Assembly: GCA_963735885.1 (NCBI GenBank)
Contig: CAVTMP010000007.1
Coordinates: forward strand, 434,001 to 498,000
Source of the DNA: JBBSBL01 sp963735885
GTDB taxonomy: Bacteria > Actinomycetota > Thermoleophilia > Solirubrobacterales > Solirubrobacteraceae
Length of the DNA stretch: 64,000 bases
Direction: 5' to 3'
Shown here: positions 29,779-38,042 of the stretch, piece after piece
Layout of the letters: the number at the start of each line of letters is the position of its first letter
How positions within the stretch are numbered: position 1 is the stretch's first letter
The notes under the pieces: model-generated
What the model was told of the DNA's origin: nothing
What the model saw: the letters and a program-made list of their open reading frames with translations, nothing else
Database searches by the model: none
Made by a program: the position numbers and the translations under genes

Positions 29779-30705
29779 GTGAGCCCTGCCGGGACCGCAC
29801 CGCCAGCGATCCGACCTCGCCCGCCTCGCCCGCCCCCGGCACGGTGGCGGCCGCTGCGCGCCGGCGGACACGATCGACGCCGTCTTCGCCTGCACGCGCA
29901 AGGACCGCCTCGCGACCCGCGCCGGGGCGCCGTACCTCGCGCTCGAGCTGCGCGACCGCACCGGCACGATCCCGGCGCGCGCGTTCCGCGACGCCGACGT
30001 GCTCGCGGGGCGCTTCGAGCGCGGCGACCTCGTGCGGGTCGCCGGCCGCGTCGAGCGCTTCCGCGACGAGCTGCAGGTCGACGTCCGGCGCATCGCGAGC
30101 GGCGGACGCCGCCGAGGCGGACCCGGCCGCCTTCCTGCCCGTCGCCTACCGCGACCTCGACGAGCTCGACGGCTTCCTCGAGCACCTCGCGCGCGAGGTC
30201 TACGACCCGCCGCTGCGCGCGCCTGCTCGACGAGCTGCTGGCCGACGGCGCGCTGCGCGCCGCGTGGCGCCGGGCGCCCTGCACGCGCGGCGGCCACCAC
30301 GCCTACCTCGGCGGGCTGCTCGAGCACACCGTCGCCGTGGCGACGCTCGCCCACGAGCTCTGCCAGCTGCACCCGCGGCTCGACCGCGACCTGCTGCTCA
30401 CCGCCGCGCTCGTCCACGACCTCGGCAAGACCCGCGAGTTCACCTACGGCGCGGAGATCGCGCTGAGCGAGGAGGGCCGGCTGCTCGGGCATCGTCGCGC
30501 TCGGCCAGCGGATCGTCGAGGCCCGCGCCGCGGCGATGCCCGAGGGGCGCCGGCTCGCCCTGCTCGCACTGCGTGCTCTCCCACCACGGGGCCGATGCGG
30601 CGCCCGGGCGCCGCTTCGGCTCGCCCGAGGCGCTCGCGCTGTACCGGCTCAACGCGCTGGACGGCGAGCGTCAAGGGCGCGCTCGAGCACGGCCTCGGGA
30701 CCTGA
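29779..30705 (+). CDS. OB-fold plus HD-domain exoribonuclease-like protein (YhaM type); frame interrupted
   Basis: About 305 codons. N-terminal OB fold: TIDAVFACTRKDRLATRAGA, PYLALELRDRTGTIPARAF, RGDLVRVAGRVERFRDELQV. C-terminal HD domain: GGHHAYLGGLLEHTVAVATL, LLLTAALVHDLGKTREFTYG (His-Asp pair), and LLHCVLSHHGA in the restored frame. YhaM degrades RNA or single-stranded DNA 3'-5'. Shifts near 29805, 30100, 30223, 30490, 30560 and 30668 all fit one extra base each. Start taken at GTG 29779. Stop TGA at 30703-30705. Confidence 0.85.
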   Translation: MSPAGTAPPAIRPRPPRPPPARWRPLRAGGHDRRRLRLHAQGPPRDPRRGAVPRARAARPHRHDPGARVPRRRRARGALRARRPRAGRRPRRALPRRAAGRRPAHRERRTPPRRTRPPSCPSPTATSTSSTASSSTSRARSTTRRCARLLDELLADGALRAAWRRAPCTRGGHHAYLGGLLEHTVAVATLAHELCQLHPRLDRDLLLTAALVHDLGKTREFTYGAEIALSEEGRLLGHRRARPADRRGPRRGDARGAPARPARTACSPTTGPMRRPGAASARPRRSRCTGSTRWTASVKGALEHGLGT

Positions 30706-30812
30706 GCGTGCGCGCGGCGTGACCGACGACACGGACCTCGGGCGCGAGGGCGAGACCGGGCCGCGGCTCTTCCCCGCGGCGGCCCGGCTCGCGCTCCCGT
30801 AGCCTCGTGGCG

Positions 30813-31451
30813 ATGGACGTCCTCGTCGCCGGAGGCCACGGGCAGATCGCGCTCCTGCTCCATCCGTTGCTGACCGGGCGCGGCGACCGCGTCCGGGCGC
30901 TGATCCGCGACCCGGCCCAGGCCGACGACGTGCGCGCCGCCGGCGCCGAACCCGTCATCGGCGACCTCGAGGGGGCGGACGACCTCGCGCCCCTGCTCGC
31001 CGGAGTCGACGCCGTCGTCTTCGCCGCGGGCGCCGGGCCCGGCAGCGGCCCCGAGCGCAAGCGGACGCTCGATCGCGACGGCGCCGTGAAGCTCATGAGC
31101 GCCGCGCAGGCCGCGCGCGTCGATCGCTACGTGATGGTGAGCGCCATGGGCGCCGCCTCGCCGCCCGGAGGCGACGACGTGTTCGCCGTCTACCTGCGCG
31201 CGAAGGCCGAGGCGGATGCGGCGCTCGCGCGCAGCGGCCTCGACTTCACGATCGTCCGGCCCGGCCGGCTCACGGACGATGCGGCGACCGGTCGCGTACG
31301 GGTCGGGCCGCGACTCGACCGCGGCGCCATCCCGCGCGCCGACGTGGCCGCGGTGCTCGCCGGGGTCCTCCACGCCCCGTCGACCATCGGCGCGACGTTC
31401 GACCTCGTGAGCGGGCCGACCCCCGTCGCCGACGCGCTGGCCGCCGTGTGA
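30813..31451 (+). CDS. NAD(P)-binding oxidoreductase, atypical SDR (YwnB/HIM1-like)
   Basis: 212 residues. MDVLVAGGHGQIALLLHPLL is the Rossmann glycine loop (GGHGQI), then RALIRDPAQADDVRAAGAEP and VIGDLEGADDLAPLLAGVDA, VVFAAGAGPGS, YVMVSAMGA and LDFTIVRPGRLTDD. This matches the NAD(P)H-binding family of YwnB/YhfK, which lacks the catalytic Tyr. Function unknown. I choose ATG 30813; GTG 30807 is an alternative. Preceded by about 110 bp of spacer after the HD gene. Confidence 0.88.
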   Translation: MDVLVAGGHGQIALLLHPLLTGRGDRVRALIRDPAQADDVRAAGAEPVIGDLEGADDLAPLLAGVDAVVFAAGAGPGSGPERKRTLDRDGAVKLMSAAQAARVDRYVMVSAMGAASPPGGDDVFAVYLRAKAEADAALARSGLDFTIVRPGRLTDDAATGRVRVGPRLDRGAIPRADVAAVLAGVLHAPSTIGATFDLVSGPTPVADALAAV

Positions 31452-31559
31452 CGTCCGCGCGGCCGCGCTGCCCCCTGCACGACCGCGAGCCTCACCGGCG
31501 TCTCGGATGCACCCCTTCATGCGCGGGTGGTTCCGGGTCGAGGCCGACGGGCGCCTCGG

Positions 31560-32030
31560 TCAGGGCCCCTCGTCCGGGGGGGTCGGCGTGACGCGAAGGT
31601 TCGCGGGGACGGTGATGAGCCAGCGCCCGTCGATCCGGCGCAGCGGGGTCGGGGCGCCCCCCACGAGGCTGTCCGGCGCGGTCACCGCGGTCGCCCGGTC
31701 GCCGTGGACGTCGACGGAGGTGACCTCGAGCCCGCGGAGCCGCGTCACCCATCCGGTCACCGTGCTCTGGCGCAGCCGGGCGAGCATCGCGGGCGCGCAC
31801 GGCCGATAGAGCCTGCCGAGGATCTGGGTCCGGAAGGCGGCGCGGGCCTGCGGCGTGAGGCGATCGCAGGCGGCCTTGACGTTGCCCGACGCGTAGTCGG
31901 AGATGTAGGCGTCGAGGGCCGCGCCGGCCTGCGCCCGGTCCTGGCCGGCGCAGCCGGCGAGGGGGATCGCCGCCACGGCGAGGGCGGCCGCGGCGGCGGC
32001 GAGGCATCGCGGGCGGCGGGCGGCGGGCAT
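31560..32030 (-). CDS. small lipoprotein, NTF2-like
   Basis: About 156 residues from ATG 32030. MPAARRPRCLAAAAAALAVA then IPLAGCAG is a signal peptide with lipobox. The mature part (ALDAYISDYASGNVKAACDR, LTPQARAAFRTQ, VTSVDVHGDRATAVT, RRIDGRWLITVP) has the helix-then-sheet order of NTF2-like/SnoaL lipoproteins common in actinobacteria. Two Cys in the mature part may pair. No function known. Divergent from the beta-propeller gene at 32167. Confidence 0.78.
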   Translation of the reverse strand: MPAARRPRCLAAAAAALAVAAIPLAGCAGQDRAQAGAALDAYISDYASGNVKAACDRLTPQARAAFRTQILGRLYRPCAPAMLARLRQSTVTGWVTRLRGLEVTSVDVHGDRATAVTAPDSLVGGAPTPLRRIDGRWLITVPANLRVTPTPPDEGP

Positions 32031-32166
32031 GGCGCACAGGGTAGGCAACGGGCCGCGGCGCTCGTCGCGCCCCGCGACGGGCGTCCGGCGAGCGGGTTCG
32101 CGCGGGCCCGAGATGATCTACGCTCGGACGATCCGCCCGCCACACCCAAGCCGGAGGTCCGCACCG

Positions 32167-33573
32167 ATGCGACCCACCCTCGTCCTGGCGGCGTGCGCCG
32201 CAACGGTCGCCCTGCTCGTCGCGCCCGGGCTCGCCGCCGCCGCGCCGGCCGTCAACGGCCTCTACGCCGTCACCAAGACCCCGGGGCAGAGCGTGCGCGG
32301 GCCGGACGGGAACGTGTGGGTCGCGCTCGGCGGAGCGCCCGATCTCGCGAAGGTGACCCCCGCCGGCGTCGTGACGGAGTACAACCCGGCGAACATCGAC
32401 TCCCCGGTCGGCATCACCGTCGGCCCGGACGACAAGCTGTGGGTGACGCAGGCCGGCGGGGTGGCGCGCTTCTCGCCGGCGGACCCCGACGGCGCCGAGA
32501 AGTTCCCGATCGCCGACATCGCCGATCCGCGCGGGATCGTCTCCGGGCCGGACGGCAACCTGTGGGCGGCGAGCGGCGACAAGGTCATCAAGATCCCGCC
32601 GGGCAATCCCGCCGGGTTCACGTCGACGACCGTCACCGGGATGGGCGCGCGCGGCGTCGCGCGCGGCGGAGACGGCGGCATCTGGATCGCGGACTTCGCC
32701 GGCGGACGGATCGTCCGGGTCGACCCGGCGAACCCGGGCGCGGCCGGACAGACCTTCTACAACGTCGGCGGCGGGCCCCAGCAGGTCGGTGCCGGCCCGG
32801 GCACGCAGATCGCCTTCGCCAACCCGGGCGCCGCGCCCCAGCACGTCGGCCGCATCACCCCGGGCGGGACGCCGCTGCTCACCACCCTGCCGATGACCGA
32901 CCCGTTCGGCGTCGCTCTCGGCGCCGACGGCGCGTACTGGTTCGCCCAGTTCGCGAGCGGCACCCTGACCCGGCTGACGTCCGGCGGGGTGGCGACGACG
33001 CTGCCCGGCTTCCCGGCCGCGTCCGGTCCGCGCTACCTCTCCGCCAACGGCAATGCGCTCTTCGTCTCCCTGGAGACGGCGCTGAAGATCGCGCGCGTCA
33101 CCGGCGTCGATCCGCCGGCGGTGACGCCCCCGGTGACCCCGCCCGTCAAGCCCCCGGCGAAGGGCGGCGACCGCGTACGGCCGCGCCTCGCCGGGCTTCG
33201 CGTGTCCCCCTCCTCGCTGCGCGCCGGGGATCGCGCCACGCTGCGCTTCACGCTGTCGGAGGCCGCGACGGTGACGCTGGGCTTCGAGCGCGCTCTCGCC
33301 GGCAAGCGTCGCGGCCGCGCGTGCGTGCGGCCGACCCGCAGCCTGCGCCGCGCGCGCCGGTGCACGCGCTACGTGCACGTGGGCGGCTCGCGGGTCCGCG
33401 CCTCGAAGGGCACGACGCGGCGGCGTTTCACCGGCCGGGTCGGGAAGCGCGTCCTCGCGCCCGGGCACTACCGCGTCGTCGCCCGCGCCCGGGACGCCGC
33501 GGGCAACCGCTCGGCGACCCGGACCGCGGCGTTCACGGTGCTCAAGCCGCGGAAGGCGAAGCGCCGGCGGTAG
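32167..33573 (+). CDS. secreted beta-propeller (virginiamycin B lyase-like) with C-terminal Ig-like domain
   Basis: 468 residues. Signal peptide MRPTLVLAACAATVALLVAP, then repeats GPDGNVWVALGGAPD, GPDDKLWVTQAGG, GPDGNLWAASGD, GGDGGIWIADFAGG and GADGAYWFAQFASG, the Vgb/SMP-30-type propeller blade 'GPDGxLW'. The virginiamycin-lyase catalytic His residues are not obvious, so an enzyme role is doubtful. After a Pro-rich linker (VTPPVTPPVKPP) comes a basic Ig-like domain (LRVSPSSLRAGDRATLRFTL, GRVGKRVLAPGHYRVVARAR, DAAGNRSA) typical of Thermoleophilia exoproteins. Likely cell-surface or wall-associated. Confidence 0.85.
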   Translation: MRPTLVLAACAATVALLVAPGLAAAAPAVNGLYAVTKTPGQSVRGPDGNVWVALGGAPDLAKVTPAGVVTEYNPANIDSPVGITVGPDDKLWVTQAGGVARFSPADPDGAEKFPIADIADPRGIVSGPDGNLWAASGDKVIKIPPGNPAGFTSTTVTGMGARGVARGGDGGIWIADFAGGRIVRVDPANPGAAGQTFYNVGGGPQQVGAGPGTQIAFANPGAAPQHVGRITPGGTPLLTTLPMTDPFGVALGADGAYWFAQFASGTLTRLTSGGVATTLPGFPAASGPRYLSANGNALFVSLETALKIARVTGVDPPAVTPPVTPPVKPPAKGGDRVRPRLAGLRVSPSSLRAGDRATLRFTLSEAATVTLGFERALAGKRRGRACVRPTRSLRRARRCTRYVHVGGSRVRASKGTTRRRFTGRVGKRVLAPGHYRVVARARDAAGNRSATRTAAFTVLKPRKAKRRR

Positions 33574-33639
33574 TCGCGCGGGTCCGGCGAGCCTCGGCAC
33601 GCCGGACCCCGGGTGCCGAGCCCTCGTAGCATCGCCCCC

Positions 33640-33732
33640 GGAGCGGCAGGGGTCTGGTGGCCCATCCGGTCTTCAAAACCGGCAGGGCGCGGTAGCCCCG
33701 CGCTTGGAAGGTTCGATTCCTTCGCCGCTTCG
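33640..33732 (+). tRNA. selC: tRNA-Sec (anticodon UCA)
   Basis: Ninety-three bases with the features of bacterial tRNA-Sec: 8-bp acceptor stem GGAGCGGC / GCCGCTTC (one G-U), discriminator G, anticodon stem CCGGT / ACCGG around loop CTTCAAA (anticodon TCA), a long variable arm (CAGGGCGCGGTAGCCCCGCGCTTG), and T arm GAAGG-TTCGATT-CCTTC with 5 bp. The 3' CCA is not encoded. No other sel gene is in the window. Confidence 0.95.
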
Positions 33733-33744
33733 TGGGGCGTGCGC

Positions 33745-34242
33745 TCAGGGCTCCGGCGGCCTCCGCGCGGTGTCGAACAACGCCGCGATCGCCTCGCTCA
33801 TCGTGAAGTCGGTGCCGCCGTCCTCGCGCGCCTCGGTGTCGATCGGGAACTCGCGCCCGAGCTTGCGGCACCAGCGTCCGGGCCAGGCGAGCACGCCGGC
33901 GACGCCGTGGGCGCCCTTCTCCAGCGTCAGCCGCGAGGCGATCTCGTTCCCCGAGAAGCGCCGGCCGGGATGGTCGATGAGCAGGTCGAAGAGCTCGCGC
34001 GCCGGCTCGGAGAGCTTGCGATAGACCCAGCGGGCCTCGTCGAGGTCCGCGTCAGTCCAGGGCGCCGGCTCGCCGCCGAAGCCGCCGGGGCCCCGCCGGC
34101 CGCGATGACGCCCGGGGCCGCCCCGCGGTCCGCGGGACGGCCCGAGGCCGCCGGTCGGGGCGGACAGGAACTCGGCGAACCACGCGTAGAACTCCGCGAC
34201 GCGATCCTCCGGGACCTCGACGGTGATCTGCTTGTCGGCCAC
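33745..34242 (-). CDS. DUF6416-like protein, second gene of a two-gene operon
   Basis: 165 residues from GTG 34242, which shares its G with the TAG of the upstream gene (TAGTG), so translation is coupled. N-terminal module ITVEVPEDRVAEFYAWFAEF is shared with the upstream protein; a Gly/Arg/Pro linker (GPRGGPGRHRGRRGPGG) follows; the C-terminal half (WVYRKLSEPARELFDLLIDH, PGRRFSGNEIASRLTLEKG, AHGVAGVLAWPGRWCRKLGR) looks like a winged-helix DNA-binding or protein-binding domain. I associate this with DUF6416, a small actinobacterial family without known function. Transcription regulator is possible. Confidence 0.75.
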   Translation of the reverse strand: MADKQITVEVPEDRVAEFYAWFAEFLSAPTGGLGPSRGPRGGPGRHRGRRGPGGFGGEPAPWTDADLDEARWVYRKLSEPARELFDLLIDHPGRRFSGNEIASRLTLEKGAHGVAGVLAWPGRWCRKLGREFPIDTEAREDGGTDFTMSEAIAALFDTARRPPEP

Positions 34243-34565
34243 TACAGCGTCGTCGCCGGCACGGGCGTGGCGCTCTCGTCCTCGGCGTGCCGACGGCCAC
34301 AGCGCCCGTGGCGAGAGCCGGGACCGCGCTCGGCCATGGCCAGGTGGAACATGGCGCGGCGAACGTGGTGACGGCGATAGCCGCCCCGGCGTCCGCGGCC
34401 CCGGCCCTTGCCGCCGTGGCGACCACGGCGCGGCGAGGCGGTCAGAAAGCGCTCGAAGAGCGCCTCGAACTGCTCGACCCGGTCCTCGGGGACCGAGACG
34501 GTGATCTCCCGCTGCCGACTCGGCTGCGGATCCTGCTCGGGTGTGGGTGTCTGTTCGGTAGACAT
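34242..34565 (-). CDS. small Gly/Arg/His-rich protein with the same N-terminal module
   Basis: 107 residues. After a Pro/Gln-rich start comes REITVSVPEDRVEQFEALFE, clearly homologous to the first 25 residues of the downstream protein. The rest is a basic low-complexity tail (RRGRHGGKGRGRGRRGGYRR, HHVRR) with several His and two Cys. The shared module suggests the two proteins interact or bind a common partner. Excellent RBS (AAAGGAGG) and a strong, AT-rich promoter argue that it is real and well expressed. Confidence 0.7.
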   Translation of the reverse strand: MSTEQTPTPEQDPQPSRQREITVSVPEDRVEQFEALFERFLTASPRRGRHGGKGRGRGRRGGYRRHHVRRAMFHLAMAERGPGSRHGRCGRRHAEDESATPVPATTL

Positions 34566-34590
34566 GCTCCTCCTTTAGCTAGACAGGAGA

Positions 34591-34619
34591 AGCATATACT
34601 CACTCCTTACTTACGTCAA
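34591..34619 (-). promoter_or_regulatory. promoter of the DUF6416-like operon
   Basis: On the minus strand TTGACG (34619-34614), 17-bp spacer, TATGCT (34596-34591), then RBS AAAGGAGG (34576-34569) three bases before the ATG. The surroundings (34577-34630) are AT-rich and contain AGTAAGGAGTGAGTA, a possible operator. Confidence 0.65.
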
Positions 34620-34628
34620 GACATATAT

Positions 34629-34653
34629 CGCCGCCGGCCTTCGGTCGGCGGCG
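34629..34653 (-). terminator. hairpin after the Kelch lipoprotein gene
   Basis: Eight-bp stem CGCCGCCG / CGGCGGCG (34629-34636 and 34646-34653) with loop GCCTTCGGT, 39 bp downstream of the Kelch gene stop on the minus strand; no U tract beyond a short AT-rich run. Confidence 0.5.
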
Positions 34654-34691
34654 GATCGCGCAACCGGTCACGTCGCCGCGCGTCCCGCGCC

Positions 34692-35690
34692 TCATCCCGA
34701 TCCGGTGACCGCCGGCCCCAGTCGCAGCGCGTCACCGAGGACGTGGGCGGCCGCGTCGCGCCCGCCGGCGACGACGACCTCCCCGGCGATGGCGGCGACG
34801 CCCGCGTCGGACCGCGGTCCCGGGAGCGCGCCCGCCGGGCGCACCCGGCCGGTGACGGGGTCGATGGCGAGGATGGTCCGGAGCTGGCTGCCCTGGACCT
34901 CGCCGCGCCCTCCGACCACGAACACCGTGCCGCCGAGGGTGGCCGCCCCGGCGTGGGTCAGCGGGGCCGGGAGGCGCCCGATGCGCGTGACGCGCCGGGT
35001 CGCGGGGTCGAAGACGAGGAGCTGGCGGCTGGCCCCGGCCGCGGTCGAGCCGCCGGCGATGACGAGCCGGCCGCCGACCGCGGCGACCGCCGCGTAGCGC
35101 ACCGCGACCGGGAGATGGGCCACCGTCCGCGCGGCCGTTCCGGGGCGCCATGCGACGATCGAGTCGAGGGCGCGGGACCCGTCGAAGCCGCCGACGACGT
35201 AGGCCGTCCCGCCGAGGGCGGCGGCCGCGGCGTCCGAGACCGGTCCCGGCAGCCGGCCCGCCATCCGGACGGTCCCGCGGGCCGGGTCGACGAGCAGCAC
35301 GTCCGCGGTCTGGCTCCCGGCGTCCCCGCCGCCGAACACCGCCACGCGACCGCCCGGGGCCGCGGCGGCGGCGTCGTGTCGCGCGCTGGGCAGCGGCGGG
35401 CCGGCGCCGGCCGAGGCGCCGCGGAGGACGGTGACGCCCGCCACCGAGGCGTCGCCGGCGTCGAGGCCACCCGCGAGCACGACGTTCGAGCCGCTCGCCG
35501 CGGTGGCCGGATCCTGGACGGGCGCCGGCAGGCGGGTGGTGGCGCGGACCACGAGCCGCGCCGGGGCCGGCGCCGCCGGGCGGGCCGGCCGGCCCGCGGC
35601 GCCGGTGGTGGTCGCGGGGGTCGCCTGCCCGCCGCCGCACCCGGCCGCCGTGGCGGCGAGCGCCGCCGCCCATCGGCCGGCGCCCCTCAC
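34692..35690 (-). CDS. Kelch-repeat lipoprotein
   Basis: 332 residues from GTG 35690. MRGAGRWAAALAATAAGCGG ends in a lipobox Cys. The mature part shows about six Kelch blades with the diglycine pattern: NVVLAGGLDAGD, RVAVFGGGDAGS, TAYVVGGFDGSR, RLVIAGGSTAAG, TVFVVGGRGEVQ, EVVVAGGRDAAA. Six blades suit a complete propeller exposed outside the membrane. Binding partner unknown. The start overlaps the stop of the upstream YVTN-propeller gene by four bases (GTGA), so both are cotranscribed and may act together. Confidence 0.87.
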   Translation of the reverse strand: MRGAGRWAAALAATAAGCGGGQATPATTTGAAGRPARPAAPAPARLVVRATTRLPAPVQDPATAASGSNVVLAGGLDAGDASVAGVTVLRGASAGAGPPLPSARHDAAAAAPGGRVAVFGGGDAGSQTADVLLVDPARGTVRMAGRLPGPVSDAAAAALGGTAYVVGGFDGSRALDSIVAWRPGTAARTVAHLPVAVRYAAVAAVGGRLVIAGGSTAAGASRQLLVFDPATRRVTRIGRLPAPLTHAGAATLGGTVFVVGGRGEVQGSQLRTILAIDPVTGRVRPAGALPGPRSDAGVAAIAGEVVVAGGRDAAAHVLGDALRLGPAVTGSG

Positions 35691-36877
35691 CGGAAGACGC
35701 CGGTGTGGCCGAGCGAGTGACGGCCGGGCTGGGGGTAGACCGACAGCCCGTGTGGCTGCGCGCCGACCGGGATGCGCCGGATCAGCCGCCCGGTGCGGGT
35801 GCTGATCGCGTAGACCTCGGCGTTGTAGCGGCCCGAGAGCCAGAGCGTGCGCCCGTCGGCGGAGACACCGCCCATGTCCGGGCTGCCGCCGCCCGGCAGG
35901 CGCCAGCGTCGCACGACGCGTCGGGTGGCGAACGAGACGACGGAGATCGACCCCTCACCGCGATTGGAGACGTAGAGCCGACGCGAGTCCCGCGAGACGT
36001 AGAGGCCGTGGGCGCCCCGCCCGGTGGGCCGGAAGCCGACGACCCGCGGGTGGTGGGCGTCGACGATCCACAGCCCGCCGGCCATCATGTCCGCGACGTA
36101 GAAGACCCGCCCGTCGGGCGAGAGCTTCACGTCCTGGGGCATCCCCCCGGCCCGCAGCCGGAGCGTGCGCGTCACGCGCCGGCGCGCGACGTCGAGCCAC
36201 AGCATGGCCCCGGAGAACTCGCACGAGACGAGCGCGTGCCGGCCGTCGGCGGTGAAGTCCATGTGGTCGGCGCCGCGGCACGGCGCCGGGGTCGAGTGGT
36301 CGAGCGCCATCGTCCGCGGGTTGCGGAAGTCCAGCCGGCCGAGCCGCTCGGCCACGACGATCGCCTCGCCGTGCGCCGGCGTGAAGTACATGTTGTAGGG
36401 GTCGGTGACGGGGACGGTCCGGCCGGGCCGCCCCGTGCGCGGGTCGATCGCGGTGAGCGAGTTCCCCTGGTCGTTGGTCACCCACAGCGTCTTGAGGTCC
36501 CACGAGGGAACGACGTGCTGGGGCTGGGCGCCGACCGCGAAATGGCGCACGATGCGGTAGGTCGACGGGTCGATGACGTCGACGGTGTTCGCGCCGCTGT
36601 TCGGCACGTAGACGAGCGAGCGGAAGCCGCGCACCACCGGGCTGAGCCGCCCGGGCCGGTCGGCGGCGTACACGTCGGTCGGGCGCGGCCGGGAGGCGGC
36701 GGACGTGCCGGTCGTCGCGACCGAGGGCGTCGATCGGGTCCCGGTCGCGACGGACGGGTGGGTGTCCCCGCACGCCGACATGAGCAGGCCCAGCCCGAGC
36801 GCCAGGACGCCGGCGGTCCGCCGCCGGGCCCGGCGCCGGGGGAGCGGAGTCGACCCGGCCGGCATGAGGCTCACCAT
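35687..36877 (-). CDS. YVTN-family beta-propeller lipoprotein
   Basis: 396 residues from ATG 36877, chosen because it puts the signal peptide TAGVLALGLGLLMSACG close to the start; the frame is open to 36946. Lipobox LMSAC. The mature part carries 40-residue YVTN/SMP-30-type repeats: FRSLVYVPNSGANTVDVID, LKTLWVTNDQGNSLTAIDP, GRVFYVADMMAGGLWIVD, RRLYVSNRGEGSISVVSF, GRTLWLSGRYNAEVYAIS. Such proteins are surface propellers of unknown ligand. Translationally coupled to the Kelch gene. Confidence 0.87.
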   Translation of the reverse strand: MVSLMPAGSTPLPRRRARRRTAGVLALGLGLLMSACGDTHPSVATGTRSTPSVATTGTSAASRPRPTDVYAADRPGRLSPVVRGFRSLVYVPNSGANTVDVIDPSTYRIVRHFAVGAQPQHVVPSWDLKTLWVTNDQGNSLTAIDPRTGRPGRTVPVTDPYNMYFTPAHGEAIVVAERLGRLDFRNPRTMALDHSTPAPCRGADHMDFTADGRHALVSCEFSGAMLWLDVARRRVTRTLRLRAGGMPQDVKLSPDGRVFYVADMMAGGLWIVDAHHPRVVGFRPTGRGAHGLYVSRDSRRLYVSNRGEGSISVVSFATRRVVRRWRLPGGGSPDMGGVSADGRTLWLSGRYNAEVYAISTRTGRLIRRIPVGAQPHGLSVYPQPGRHSLGHTGVFR

Positions 36878-37043
36878 GGCCACCCGACCTGAAGACCGCC
36901 TGAACACGCCTGAACACGATGCCCCCAAGCCGTGGAGGGGCACCACGACGTCGCCCGGCCAGACCCGTTCGCGCCGCCGGGCGACACGCCGCGCCCCGGC
37001 GCGCGGACCGGGGCCGGCCTACGCGCCGGGCCGGGGGGCCGGC

Positions 37044-37364
37044 CTACGCGCCCGGCGCCCGGTAGGAGACCGACCGCTTGCTCGCGTCGTCGACCTGCTC
37101 GGGGGTCAGCAGCGGAACGGTCTTGACCGTCGCGCCGCCGGCCGCGTTGACGGCGATGGCCAGCGCCGCGGCGCTCTCGTTGTCCGGCAGGTCCACGAGC
37201 ACGTAGGCGTCGACGTCGCCGAAGGCGAAGTGGAAGGACTCGACCGAGCCCCCCATGCCCTCGGCGGCCTCGGCCACCGCATCCCGCCGGGACGACCCGC
37301 CGGCACGCTGGACCCCCTGGACGCCCTCCGTGGTGTAGGTGGCCTCGATCAGGAACTTCGGCAT
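37044..37364 (-). CDS. GYD-domain-like small protein
   Basis: 106 residues from ATG 37364. MPKFLIEATYTTEGVQGVQR, RDAVAEAAEGMGGSVESFHF, AFGDVDAYVLVDLPDNESAA and LAIAVNAAGGATVKTVPLLT match the GYD family (ferredoxin-like alpha/beta dimer). Function unknown. The C-terminal LLTPEQVDDASKR is usual. Upstream 36878-37043 shows no gene. Confidence 0.88.
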   Translation of the reverse strand: MPKFLIEATYTTEGVQGVQRAGGSSRRDAVAEAAEGMGGSVESFHFAFGDVDAYVLVDLPDNESAAALAIAVNAAGGATVKTVPLLTPEQVDDASKRSVSYRAPGA

Positions 37365-37490
37365 GGCGGCGGTCTCCCCGGTCGTTGACGTCTGGCGCAC
37401 CCACACTCTCACGAGGGAGGCGATGAGACAAGCCCCCGCGCCGCCGCGGCGGCGAGCGACGAGCGGCGCTCGCCCATAGAGTTCGCGGTC

Positions 37491-37994
37491 GTGGCCAACG
37501 CCGACGAGCTCGCCGCCAACAACGCGCGCTTCGTCGAGCGATTCGCCACCGGGCACCTCGACGTCCGGCCGTCGCGGAAGCTCGCGATCGTCGCCTGCAT
37601 GGACTCGCGCCTGGACGTCTTCGGCGCGCTCGGGCTCGAGCTCGGGGAGGCGCACGTGATCCGCAACGCCGGCGGCGTCGTCTCCGACGACGTCATCCGG
37701 TCGCTGGCCATCTCGCAGCGGCGGCTCGGCACCGAGGAGATCGTGCTGATCCAGCACACCGACTGCGGGATGCTCAAGATCACCGACGACGGCTTCCGCG
37801 CCGAGCTCCAGGCGGCGACCGGGATCGCGCCGGGGTTCGCGATCGAGTCGTTCACCGACCTCGACGCCAACGTGCGCCAGTCGCTCGGGCGCCTGCGCAC
37901 CTCGCCCTTCCTCGCCCACCGCGACCACATCCGCGGCTTCGTCTACGACGTCGACACCGGCGCGCTGCGCGAGGTCGACGCGCCGGGCCCGTAG
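37491..37994 (+). CDS. beta-class carbonic anhydrase-like protein
   Basis: 167 residues from GTG 37491. Zinc and catalytic residues: VACMDSRLDV (Cys36, Asp38, Arg40), IRNAGGVVSDDVIRSLAIS, and QHTDCGML with His and Cys ligands. Catalyses CO2 hydration. It is the short form similar to mycobacterial Rv1284. No bicarbonate transporter is nearby. Confidence 0.92.
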   Translation: MANADELAANNARFVERFATGHLDVRPSRKLAIVACMDSRLDVFGALGLELGEAHVIRNAGGVVSDDVIRSLAISQRRLGTEEIVLIQHTDCGMLKITDDGFRAELQAATGIAPGFAIESFTDLDANVRQSLGRLRTSPFLAHRDHIRGFVYDVDTGALREVDAPGP

Positions 37995-38003
37995 CCGAGC
38001 GCG

Positions 38004-38022
38004 CTCCCAGGAAACTCCCAGG
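38004..38022 (+). promoter_or_regulatory. tandem response-regulator box upstream of RR1
   Basis: CTCCCAGG (38004-38011) repeated exactly 11 bp later (38015-38022). Direct repeats one helical turn apart are the usual OmpR-family binding arrangement. Related boxes precede the repeat-protein genes at 40331 and 46917. Confidence 0.6.
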
Positions 38023-38042
38023 CTTCCGTGAAGAATGGGCTC

